This document shows positions 24,673 to 32,442 of a DNA stretch of 56,973 nt, piece by piece; positions within the stretch are counted from its first letter, which is position 1; each line of letters starts with the position of its first letter. The notes beneath the pieces were generated by a model, which was not told the DNA's origin, ran no database searches, and saw nothing but the letters and a program-made list of their open reading frames with translations. The position numbers were made by a program, and so were the translations under genes. The stretch comes from Acidimicrobiia bacterium (lineage in GTDB: Bacteria; Acidobacteriota; Vicinamibacteria; Vicinamibacterales; UBA2999), in the NCBI GenBank assembly GCA_016871275.1, contig VFZG01000020.1, forward strand, positions 1-56,973, in the 5' to 3' direction.

Positions 24673-26196
24673 TCATTGGCCCCGCTGGTGCGACGGCCAG
24701 GGGTCGGCGAAGCGTTCGTCGGTGATGAAATCGCGATCGGTCAGGCTCTCGAGGAACGCCTTCAGGTCGGCGCGCTCCTGCGGTGTCAAGGTGAAGCCTT
24801 TGACGAAGCTGCTCTTGTGCGGGTTGTTCGCGCCGACGCCCTTGTTCGGGCCGCTCGCGATGGTTCGTCCACCCGCTTCGTAGTGCGCGATGGCGTCTTC
24901 GATGGTGACGATGCTGCCGTCGTGCATGTACGGCGCGGTCACGGCGATGTTGCGCAGCGACGGCGCCTTGAACCGTCCCATGTCCTCCTCGTCATCGCTC
25001 ACCGCATGCACACCGGTGTTCGGAGCCGGATACGCGCCGGCGGCGCCGAGGTTGTAGAGCCCGGTGTTGTGGAACTCGACCTCGACGAAGCCTTTGCCCA
25101 CGTAGTCCACGGTCTCGGTGAAATTGAAGCCGCCGTGACAGTGGAAGCATTCGGTGCGCTCATCGAAGAACAGGGATTCACCGCGCCTGGCGGATTCGGA
25201 GATCGCCGATTGGTCAGCACTGGTGCGATAGCGATCGTAGGGCGATCGTCCAGACAGCAGCGACCGTTCAAACGACGCGATAGCGCGTGTGATGTTGGCG
25301 AGCGAGAACGGATTCTCCTGGCCTGGGTAGGCCGCGGCAAACAGCTTCTGGTACTCCGGCACCATGGCAAGCCGCGCGAGCAGGTAGCTCTCCATGCCGG
25401 ATAGTCCCATCTCGACCGGATCCTCCCCGAACATCGGGACCAAGGCCTGAGTCTCGAGCTTGCGCTGCGTGGGATTCGCCCACGTCAGCACCGGCGAATA
25501 CGCGATGTTGGCAAGCCCCATTGATGAACGGGGATGGATCTGTTCCGTCGCGCCGACCGCGCGCGCCTTGCCGTCGGTGAACGCCAATTCCTGGCGATGA
25601 CATGTGGCACACGACGTCGTTTGATTGATCGACATGCGCGTGTCGTAAAACAGGTATCGACCGAGTTCGATCTTCTCGACCGTCATCGGGTTGTCCGCCG
25701 GTACACGTGGGCGCGGAAATCCCGGTGGCAGATCCCACACGTAGCGAGGACCGGCATCCGTTCCGGTTCGAACATCCAGCTTCACGCCGCCGAGCGTACG
25801 CAGGTGCGCGACTAGCTGCCATCGCTCGACGTCAGACAAGCGCGGCGCAAAGGCCGGCATGCCGCTGTCGCCGATCCCGTTGGTGATCACCCAGAACAGC
25901 TCACCGTCGGCGTGCGTCCGCAAGTCGGCTCGGGTCAAGTCCGACGCGGGCGCTCCGCCCGGCTTCGCAGGCTTGCCACCTTTGCCGTCAGCGCCGTGAC
26001 ACGACGAACACCGCGATGCAAACGCACGCTTGCCCGCGTCGAGATCCGATTCAGCGAGATCGAGCGGGCTCGCCAGCATTCGCGACTGTGCCGGGGCATG
26101 ATGAATATGCGCCGGCTGCTGTGCGACCAGCGCCACAGACAGCGTGCCGATGAAGCAAGCCGCGCCGCCGAGCAGCGCGGCGTTGAATGTCCTCAC
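24673..26196 (-). CDS. mbnH: MbnH-like haem peroxidase with extra cytochrome c domain
   Basis: Exported multihaem enzyme of 507 aa. Residues about 45-140 form a separate class I cytochrome c (CSSCH at 63-67, methionine in GMPAF). From about 155 it matches the MauG/cytochrome c peroxidase-type MbnH with CATCH at 196-200 and CFHCH at 350-354, plus FKAPSLRNIAVTAPYMHDGS near the end. MbnH makes a bis-Fe(IV) state that oxidises a tryptophan of its partner MbnP. Known MbnH has two haems; the fused third is unusual. A GTG at 26196 overlaps the last base of the mbnP stop (TAGTG). Confidence 0.85.
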   Translation of the reverse strand: MRTFNAALLGGAACFIGTLSVALVAQQPAHIHHAPAQSRMLASPLDLAESDLDAGKRAFASRCSSCHGADGKGGKPAKPGGAPASDLTRADLRTHADGELFWVITNGIGDSGMPAFAPRLSDVERWQLVAHLRTLGGVKLDVRTGTDAGPRYVWDLPPGFPRPRVPADNPMTVEKIELGRYLFYDTRMSINQTTSCATCHRQELAFTDGKARAVGATEQIHPRSSMGLANIAYSPVLTWANPTQRKLETQALVPMFGEDPVEMGLSGMESYLLARLAMVPEYQKLFAAAYPGQENPFSLANITRAIASFERSLLSGRSPYDRYRTSADQSAISESARRGESLFFDERTECFHCHGGFNFTETVDYVGKGFVEVEFHNTGLYNLGAAGAYPAPNTGVHAVSDDEEDMGRFKAPSLRNIAVTAPYMHDGSIVTIEDAIAHYEAGGRTIASGPNKGVGANNPHKSSFVKGFTLTPQERADLKAFLESLTDRDFITDERFADPWPSHQRGQ

Positions 26197-27062
26197 TACT
26201 GTTGGGCGGCGACGGTGCCGGTGCGGCGGGCACGGAACACCTTTTGTGTCGCGGCCTCCGCCGGGTTGATTGGCAGACCGAATTGCGACAACAGCGGTGC
26301 ACATTCCGGATCCGACGGACCCGACATGCAGCCGACCGCGGTCTCGGGCGTGTTGATGTCGACATTGCTCGCGGCGAGCAGTCGCTTGACGTCCATCTCG
26401 ATCACGCCGCTGCTGATGTCGAAGTCACGCAACTCAATCGTCGCGATGTTGGGCCTCGCGCAGGACGTCGGCACCGTCGTCGGTGTTGCGGCCGGCATGC
26501 AGCCAGTGCTGCCGAGGTGCAACATCCAGCCCTTCGGCTGTCCCGTCGTACGCAGATCCATGCGCATGAACTTGTAGCCGGCGTTCCACGACCAGAACAT
26601 GCGGCTCAGATTCAGCGGTGACGGTTGCAGTGTCGGATCCTGATGGTTCTTGTCGAACGGCAGCCCCAGATCGAAGCGCACGCCGACATAACGACCGGCG
26701 GGCGCAGATCCTTCGATCACGTCACGGATCTGTTCAGTACCGTTTGCGCAACCTCCCGAGCCGTTCTCGAAATCGAGCAACGCGACGGTATCGACCTGCC
26801 ACAGGCCGTCCTGCGTCAGCGTCACGAGCTGTTCGCTGCCGTCGGCTTTCATCAGACGCACGTTTGACACATAGAAGCGAAAGTCGACGAAGCTGATATT
26901 GGACTTCGTCGTGCCGATGTCCTTGTAGGTGGTGCCGCACGCGACCGGGTCGGCGCCGACGGTGGCGGCGAACCGAAGCCGCACCGGTTGACCGGCGTCT
27001 TGGGCGAATGCGGCAGATGATACAAGGAGGAGGGCGGCAGACAGTACTCGGGTGAACATCAT
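26196..27062 (-). CDS. mbnP: MbnP-family copper-binding protein
   Basis: Exported protein of 288 aa with a signal peptide to about A20. The MbnP/metallo-mystery-pair pattern is clear: FVDFRFYVSNVRL, LGLPFDKNHQDP, MFWSWNAGYKFMRMDL (conserved W157 and W159), GSTGC and the terminal VGCMSGPSDPEC...FGLP. Cysteines at 42, 105, 188, 201, 245 and 254 could form disulfides. In a studied homologue one tryptophan is converted to kynurenine by MbnH and helps bind copper; which residue does so here is inferred only. Start ATG 27062 has AGGAG upstream. It is first in mbnP-mbnH-copC-copD. Confidence 0.88.
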   Translation of the reverse strand: MMFTRVLSAALLLVSSAAFAQDAGQPVRLRFAATVGADPVACGTTYKDIGTTKSNISFVDFRFYVSNVRLMKADGSEQLVTLTQDGLWQVDTVALLDFENGSGGCANGTEQIRDVIEGSAPAGRYVGVRFDLGLPFDKNHQDPTLQPSPLNLSRMFWSWNAGYKFMRMDLRTTGQPKGWMLHLGSTGCMPAATPTTVPTSCARPNIATIELRDFDISSGVIEMDVKRLLAASNVDINTPETAVGCMSGPSDPECAPLLSQFGLPINPAEAATQKVFRARRTGTVAAQQ

Positions 27063-27123
27063 CAGACTCCTGGCGGCGGACACACGCCGACTGACCGATT
27101 CTGACCTCGCCGAAGCCACGCCC

Positions 27124-27142
27124 CTGCGTCACGTTGTCGCAG
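27124..27142. promoter_or_regulatory. RegA/PrrA-like operator, site 2
   Basis: CTGCGTCA-CGT-TGTCGCAG has 8-bp arms with one mismatch. It fits GCGNC-N5-GNCGC and matches the other two sites in this block. It is centred about 70 bases before mbnP in the gap after regA. It would control the mbnP-mbnH-copC-copD-methyltransferase unit. Confidence 0.65.
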
Positions 27143-27180
27143 CCCTCGAATCGAACTGCAACCCGTTAATCAGACCGGAT

Positions 27181-27723
27181 TCATCTTGTTCCAGGGATCT
27201 TCGACAGCTTGCGCTGAAGCGACCGGCGATGCATCCCGAGCTGACGCGCCGCCTCCGAAACATTGCCGTCGCAATCGGTCAGTACGCGATTGAGGTATTC
27301 CCATTCGACTCGAGCGAGGGATGGCGGATCGGTCGGCAGATCGCGGGGCCTGGCCGCCAGTCCGTGCTGAAAGGCCGCGAGGATCCGATCGGGATCGGTG
27401 GGCTTGGTCAGGTAGTGCATCGCGCCAAGCCTCACGCTCTCGAGGGCGGTGGCGATGCTGCCGTATCCCGTGAGCACGACAATCGACGTGGTCGGATCGA
27501 TCGCCTTCAACCGCTTGACCACTTCGAGCCCCGAATCGTCCGGTAACCGCAGATCGACGACGGCCATTTCCGGACTGTCGCGTTCAGCTGCGGCAATGGC
27601 AGACGAGGCGTCGGCGACGCCTTCAGCCTCGTAGCCGCGCTCCTGAAACGCGGTCACCAGCACCTTGCGGAACGCATTGTCGTCTTCGACGACCAGGATG
27701 TTCGACACGATACGCGACATCAT
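27181..27723 (-). CDS. regA: RegA/ActR/PrrA-type response regulator
   Basis: Response regulator of 180 aa. The receiver holds E13, D14, the phosphorylated D57 (VVDLRLPDDSG), a T in VVLTGYGS and K106 or so in LTKPT. A Fis-type helix-turn-helix covers residues about 138-172 (DCDGNVSEAARQLGMHRRSL), the conserved RegA/PrrA DNA reader. ATG 27723 overlaps the regB stop (ATGA). In proteobacteria this pair controls respiration, cytochrome c and oxidases. Three sites fitting its known consensus lie in the block. Confidence 0.9.
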   Translation of the reverse strand: MMSRIVSNILVVEDDNAFRKVLVTAFQERGYEAEGVADASSAIAAAERDSPEMAVVDLRLPDDSGLEVVKRLKAIDPTTSIVVLTGYGSIATALESVRLGAMHYLTKPTDPDRILAAFQHGLAARPRDLPTDPPSLARVEWEYLNRVLTDCDGNVSEAARQLGMHRRSLQRKLSKIPGTR

Positions 27724-28994
27724 GTCCTCGCCGGCAACGCGAGCGTGGCGGTCGTGCCGGCTCCAGGCGTCGAACGCAGTTGGAGCGAGCCGCCCATTTG
27801 ATCGGCGAAGGCGCGCACCAGGAACAGCCCGAGGCCAAGGCCGGCGCCGGCGGGTTTGGTCGTGAAAAACGGCTCTCCGGCCTTCGCGGCTTGTGCCTCA
27901 TCCATGCCGCACCCGTGATCGACGATCTCCACGCGGAACCCGCGATCGTGCTCCACCTTCATCGTCACGCGTTGATTCGGCGAGGAGGCGTCAAACGCAT
28001 TTCGCAACAGGGCGATCAGTGCCTGCCGCAGCGGCTCTGCCGGCACATCTACCGCGGGTACCGCGTGTGGCAGCTCGATATCGAGCCGGCGTGACAACGA
28101 TTCGCCCAGACGGTACCGGAGTTCATCTGCCAGCTGCGAGAGCACGACCCGTGACTCACCAGCAGCGGTCGGTGACGCGCGGCCGCTCAACTGGTCGAGC
28201 ACGCTGGTGCAGCGATCGACCTCTTCACGAATCACGGTGATGTACTCGGCGGTGCGATCGGGTGTGGCCGCCGGTTGCCGTGCCATCATGCGCTCGACTT
28301 CTCCGGCAGCCGTGCGAATGGTGCTGAGCGGTGTTGCCAGTTCGTGCGCGGCGCCGGCGCCGAGCGCCAGCAGCGCCGTCAATCGCTCGCGCTTGGCCGC
28401 AAGGGCGCGCGCTTCGGTGAGCTCTCGCTCGCGATCGGCCAGCGCCTCCGATACGCGTCCGACGAAATATGCGATCAGTGCCGCGGCGGCCGCGAACGCG
28501 ACCCACATGCCGGACAGGTGCAGGGTCATCACCGTGCCGCTGGGTGCACCTTCGATGAATTCCAACGGCCGATGATTGAAAAATGTGAAGGCATAGGCGA
28601 GATTCGACAGCACCGCCAGTCCAATTGCCCATCGCATACCGAGCGAGATCGCCGCGACGGTAATGCCGACCAGGTAAACGATGCCGAACGGATTCAGCGG
28701 GCCGCCGACCAAGTAGAGAATGCCCGTCAGCAGCCCAGCATCGATCACCAACGCACCGCCGATCACGACGCGACGCGGCGCGGGCGAGCTCAATTGAACG
28801 GACAGGGCGGCATTGGTTGCGGCCATGGCAACCAGCAGTCCGCTCAGCGGCAGGATCGGCAGTTGAATCTGCCAGAACGCGTGCGCCGCCCACGCGGCGG
28901 CCGCGAGCGCGACGACCGATGCCCATCGCAGTCGGACGAGCCACGGCATGACGACATGCGGCGCTTGATCGATGCTGCGTGGTTCGACGGCCAT
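27720..28994 (-). CDS. regB: RegB/PrrB-type redox sensor kinase
   Basis: Membrane histidine kinase of 424 aa with about six N-terminal helices. It keeps the quinone-binding heptapeptide GGPLNPF (97-103), the H-box ALGAGAAHELATPLSTI with H217, and a cysteine C262 in EEVDRCTSVL at the place of the redox-active RegB cysteine. N, G1 and G2 boxes follow (LLRNAFDAS, DHGCGMD, GAGLGLGLFL). RegB senses quinone redox state and oxygen, and phosphorylates RegA. It lies between the CcmH-like gene (2 bases) and regA (4-base overlap). Confidence 0.92.
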   Translation of the reverse strand: MAVEPRSIDQAPHVVMPWLVRLRWASVVALAAAAWAAHAFWQIQLPILPLSGLLVAMAATNAALSVQLSSPAPRRVVIGGALVIDAGLLTGILYLVGGPLNPFGIVYLVGITVAAISLGMRWAIGLAVLSNLAYAFTFFNHRPLEFIEGAPSGTVMTLHLSGMWVAFAAAAALIAYFVGRVSEALADRERELTEARALAAKRERLTALLALGAGAAHELATPLSTIRTAAGEVERMMARQPAATPDRTAEYITVIREEVDRCTSVLDQLSGRASPTAAGESRVVLSQLADELRYRLGESLSRRLDIELPHAVPAVDVPAEPLRQALIALLRNAFDASSPNQRVTMKVEHDRGFRVEIVDHGCGMDEAQAAKAGEPFFTTKPAGAGLGLGLFLVRAFADQMGGSLQLRSTPGAGTTATLALPART

Positions 28995-28996
28995 GC

Positions 28997-29455
28997 TTAT
29001 CCCAGTTGCTGGAGTTCGTCGTCCAGCCGGGCGGCGAGTTCGGTGTCGATCGACGTGCGGCCGATCGACTCACTGTCTGTGTTCCCGTGGCGGCCGGCGC
29101 GCGCCAAGATGATGATCAGCAGCAACCCCGCCACGCCCGGCCCGAGCCATAGCCACAGTGCGACGCCTTCGGGTTTCGGAGAGCCGCGAAGGTCAGTACC
29201 AAACCGAACCGCGAGGCTGTCCGTGATCGAGGATTCACTTTCACCCGCGGCGAGTCGCACTTGCAGCTCTTCCCGAAGTTCACCCGCCGCAGACGACGGA
29301 CAGGTCGCGAGTGTCATCCCGTGGCAAAACGGACTCATCAGCGAGGCAGCCAGCGCCGCTGCGCGATCCGAGGGCGCTGGTTCGAGAGGGGGACGGCTCA
29401 GTGCGAACACCAGGACGACCGCGCCGGCGACGGCAAGAGCGGTGAGGCGCAACAT
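28997..29455 (-). CDS. CcmH/NrfF-like cytochrome c biogenesis protein
   Basis: Protein of 152 aa with an N-terminal anchor (LTALAVAGAVVLVFAL), a periplasmic CcmH-type bundle and a second helix (ALWLWLGPGVAGLLLIIILA). The segment SLMSPFCHGMTLATCPSSAA followed by ELREELQVRLAAGES matches the variant of the family in which the two cysteines are spaced by more than two residues. These proteins reduce or hand over apocytochrome thiols. It leads the ccmH-regB-regA operon, fitting the need for CxxCH maturation of MbnH. Confidence 0.8.
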   Translation of the reverse strand: MLRLTALAVAGAVVLVFALSRPPLEPAPSDRAAALAASLMSPFCHGMTLATCPSSAAGELREELQVRLAAGESESSITDSLAVRFGTDLRGSPKPEGVALWLWLGPGVAGLLLIIILARAGRHGNTDSESIGRTSIDTELAARLDDELQQLG

Positions 29456-29491
29456 CTCCCTCTCTATTGTCTGTCAGGCATCGATCGACCC

Positions 29492-29510
29492 CTGCGACAC
29501 CTTGTCGCAG
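29492..29510. promoter_or_regulatory. RegA/PrrA-like operator, site 3
   Basis: CTGCGACA-CCT-TGTCGCAG, a perfect palindrome with 8-bp arms (9 bp including flanking C and G). It lies 36 bases before the ccmH-like start and so could give autoregulation of the regBA operon. It shares all but the variable W and N3 positions with sites 1 and 2. Confidence 0.65.
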
Positions 29511-29802
29511 GCCCGCACGCAGAAGAGGACACCTGCATTGGTCACGCACAAGCCGCTATCGTCTCCAGCATTTCTCCACGACACGGGTCGAATCGCGTGG
29601 ATTCGAGAGTGTGACAGAGAACGGAGCGAATCGACGTAACCCGCGATGACTCAGGCGCTTAGACCATAACGACGTCGGCCTCACGACCACGGTCGTAGCC
29701 GACGCGCGGGTCTCTGGGGTCGACAGGGCCAGGCGACGCTGGCGGCATTGCCATTGGCGCCCCACGCTCCACGGCGATGAACAACACCACTTCCTGGACA
29801 GC

Positions 29803-31192
29803 TCATTTGAACGAGAGCTGCAACGACAAGCGAATCGTTCGAGGTAGCGCGGGGTGCGTATGAATATCATCGATCCCATCCGCCGCTTCTCCCTGAAGCC
29901 GAGACGCATAGTAGTAGTCGATGTCGGATACTTCAGCGTCGAAGATGTTGTAAAGCTCGCACACCACTCGCGCCATTCCTGAAAGCCGGATACCACCTTC
30001 GCCGTTCCAGAGGGTCGTGGCCTTCGACTCGACACTGGCATCTTCGATGAGCGGCCGTGGACCGAAGTGGCGGAGACGTACGCTGCCGAAGACTCGGCTC
30101 GTTGGTTCCACTGTCACCCCCGCGGAGATCACGCGATCGAGAGCTCCGGGAATGAAGTCTCCCGCTGGATCCGCGTCGCGGAACCGCGCACGCGTGAACG
30201 CTACGTCGCCGTCGGCCGTCAGCCACGGCTTTAGTCGCCAGTAGTTTGTCCACTCGATGCCAAGGCGGCGGCTGGGGCGGCCGGGTTCGGTCGTTTCCGC
30301 GTCGCCGACGAACAGCAGTTCGGAATCGAGATCGAGATACCATGCGGTGAGCGTCGATTGCAGTCCCTTGACGCGAACTGTCCTCAGGCCGATCTCGCCG
30401 TCAGTTCCACGTACGAAAGGCGTCACTGGCTCTACCGATTCACCGGTGCACGGATCGATGTGCGTGATGGCGCCGCGCGCGTCGTTTGAATGGAAGCCGG
30501 TGCCGAAGTTGACGTAGAACTCCGTACCCGCCCAGGGACCAAGCACAGACGATAGCTTCGGACTGAACAGCGCCTTCGAGCCGCTACCGGAATTCAACGG
30601 CTGATCGGAAGTCACGTCGAACTGATAGAAATCCGCGCGACCGCCCAGAGTAGACCGGAAATAGCGGGTCCACTCGATCTCCGACTGGGCGTAGGTGCCG
30701 ATCATTGTCTGGCCGACTTCGTCCTCACGAGTCGTCGAGAGCCGCGCACGATTGACGGTGCGATACAAGCCAACCGGCGAGAGCCAGTCGCGACGCACCT
30801 GGATACCGACTGCACTTTCAGCGTGGTGATTGCCGAGGACGTGTCCCAAACGCCGATATGTCAGGCGTCCACCCGTCGTGGTGCGGCGTTCCGCTTGCTC
30901 GAATTGATCTCCGTTATCGGGGTCATCCAGGAAATACGTGAAATTTGAAAAGAGGTTGAGCGCGTTCCTCAACACATATCCACTAGCCCGGAGCGACGAG
31001 ACTCCGCTGGAATGTTGGCATTCCGCTGAGACGCTCTGGCGACCCGCCTTCCCGCCGTCCGACGCATCGAGATTTCCGAAGCGCGAGATCAAACGGGAGT
31101 CGATCGCGCGTTGCGGCACTTGGTCCGTCGAATCCCAGTCGGCCCAATAGCCGGCGAGGCGGCCCGGAGTGTGCCCCGTGTCATACCCATGG
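29803..31192 (-). pseudogene. TonB-dependent receptor lacking its N-terminus
   Basis: An open frame of about 460 codons encodes the barrel part of a TonB receptor: GLYRTVNRARLSTTREDEVG, ARVVCELYNIFDAEVSDIDY and a terminal LPRTIRLSLQLSFK with the C-terminal phenylalanine-lysine end. The signal peptide, TonB box and plug are absent, and the frame begins inside repeat copy B. It cannot be a functional receptor as it stands. It may have imported a substrate linked to the redox block or the downstream peptidase genes. Confidence 0.8.
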
Positions 31193-31280
31193 AGAAGCAG
31201 CTGAGAAGCCGCCACGTCGCCTCAGGGTCTGAGCACAAGGGTTCCGTGAACAGTTGAGGCCGCTAATACGGCCTATCGTC
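31193..31280 (+). repeat. dispersed hairpin repeat, copy B (88 bp)
   Basis: Identical over 88 bp to copy A, about 10.9 kb away and in the same orientation. It contains the AGGCCG-CTAATA-CGGCCT hairpin at its right end. The 5' end of the TonB receptor relic stops at its left edge, so insertion or recombination here may have removed the rest of that gene. Confidence 0.85.
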
Positions 31281-31382
31281 GCCATTCTCACCGCGGTGGG
31301 CGCGCGGCGCCCGGCGGCGCTGCGGTGACGCGCCGATGAGTTAGGCGCGGGCGGCCCCACCGCACGCCGTCGATACCGCGAT

Positions 31383-32420
31383 CTACACCGCGAACACCGG
31401 CTCCAGCAGCCGGAAGGTGCCGGCGTCGGCATCGAGCTCGACCCGGCCTCCCACCGGCAGGATGAACTGCTCTCGGATGTGCCCAATCATCGCGCCGCGG
31501 TACGCGGGAACGCGCAGCGGCTTGATGTGATCGTCGAAGATCTGGTCGAGACTGAGCGAGCCGTAGCCGGCTCCAGGGTCGCAGTCGGTGCACTCGCCGA
31601 AGATGAAGCCGGCAATGCGATCGAGCGCACCCATCAGCTTCAGCGTGGTGAGCATGCGGTCCACGCGATACGGCGCCTCCTCGACGTCTTCCAGGAAGAG
31701 AATCTTGCCGCTGAAATCAGGCAGATACGGTGAACCGGCCAGCGCCGTGAGCACCGTCAGATTGCCCCCGACCAGCTCGCCGCTCGCCCTCCCGCCGGTG
31801 ATAGTCAGCGTGCGGTTCTTGCGCGGCACCAGCTCGTCGTCTGCTTCGATCTTGTTGCGATAGACCATCAGCTCGCGCTGAAAGAACACGCGGCGGAATT
31901 GATCGGCGTTGAAGTTGCTCCAGCCGTCAGAACCAATCGGCCCGTGGAAGCTGACCAGCCCAGCTTGGGCGAGCAGCGCGTTGTGCAGCGCGGTGATGTC
32001 GGAGTAGCCGAGCAGCACTTTGGGATTGGCGCGGATCACGCCATAGTCGAGCAGTGGCAGCAGGCGTGCCGCGCCGGAACCGCCGCGGACGCAGACGATG
32101 GCGTGCACGTCGCGGTCGTCGAACATCGCGTTAACGTCGCCGGCTCGCCGGGCATCGATGCCGGCAAGGTGGCCATAGCGCGATGCGTAGTGCTCTCCGG
32201 TCTTCACCTTGAAGCCGAGCGCCTGCATCGCTTCCTGTGCCAGCTGCAGGTTGAGCCGCTCGTTGGTGGCCGACGAAGGGCTGACCAGCCCCACGGTGTC
32301 GCCGGGCTTCAGGGCCCGTGGCAACAGACGCCGCGACTGCGCGGCGACTGCGGTACTGGCCTGGATGAGCGGCAGCACGGCGCCCAGTGCGGTGTGCCCA
32401 AGAAATTGTCGTCTGTGCAT
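31383..32420 (-). CDS. S66 LD-carboxypeptidase
   Basis: Serine peptidase of 345 aa that removes the last D-alanine of murein tetrapeptides (LD-carboxypeptidase A type) or acts in microcin resistance. The Tat-like start is MHRRQFLGHTALGAVLPL. Nucleophile region VRGGSGAARLLPLLDYGVIR and GYSDITALHNAL, GELVGGNLTVL (Glu of the triad) and IGHIREQF (His) match the family. ATG 32420 has AGGAGA upstream and is preferred to 32435. It lies 22 bases after the dihydropyrimidinase, same strand. Confidence 0.88.
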   Translation of the reverse strand: MHRRQFLGHTALGAVLPLIQASTAVAAQSRRLLPRALKPGDTVGLVSPSSATNERLNLQLAQEAMQALGFKVKTGEHYASRYGHLAGIDARRAGDVNAMFDDRDVHAIVCVRGGSGAARLLPLLDYGVIRANPKVLLGYSDITALHNALLAQAGLVSFHGPIGSDGWSNFNADQFRRVFFQRELMVYRNKIEADDELVPRKNRTLTITGGRASGELVGGNLTVLTALAGSPYLPDFSGKILFLEDVEEAPYRVDRMLTTLKLMGALDRIAGFIFGECTDCDPGAGYGSLSLDQIFDDHIKPLRVPAYRGAMIGHIREQFILPVGGRVELDADAGTFRLLEPVFAV

Positions 32421-32442
32421 CGTCTCCTGCTCCACCCGCCCG

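Noticed and set aside
31290-31340. GGGCGC/GCGCCC hairpin as a terminator
   Set aside because: No T-run on either strand; such stems are frequent by chance at this G+C.
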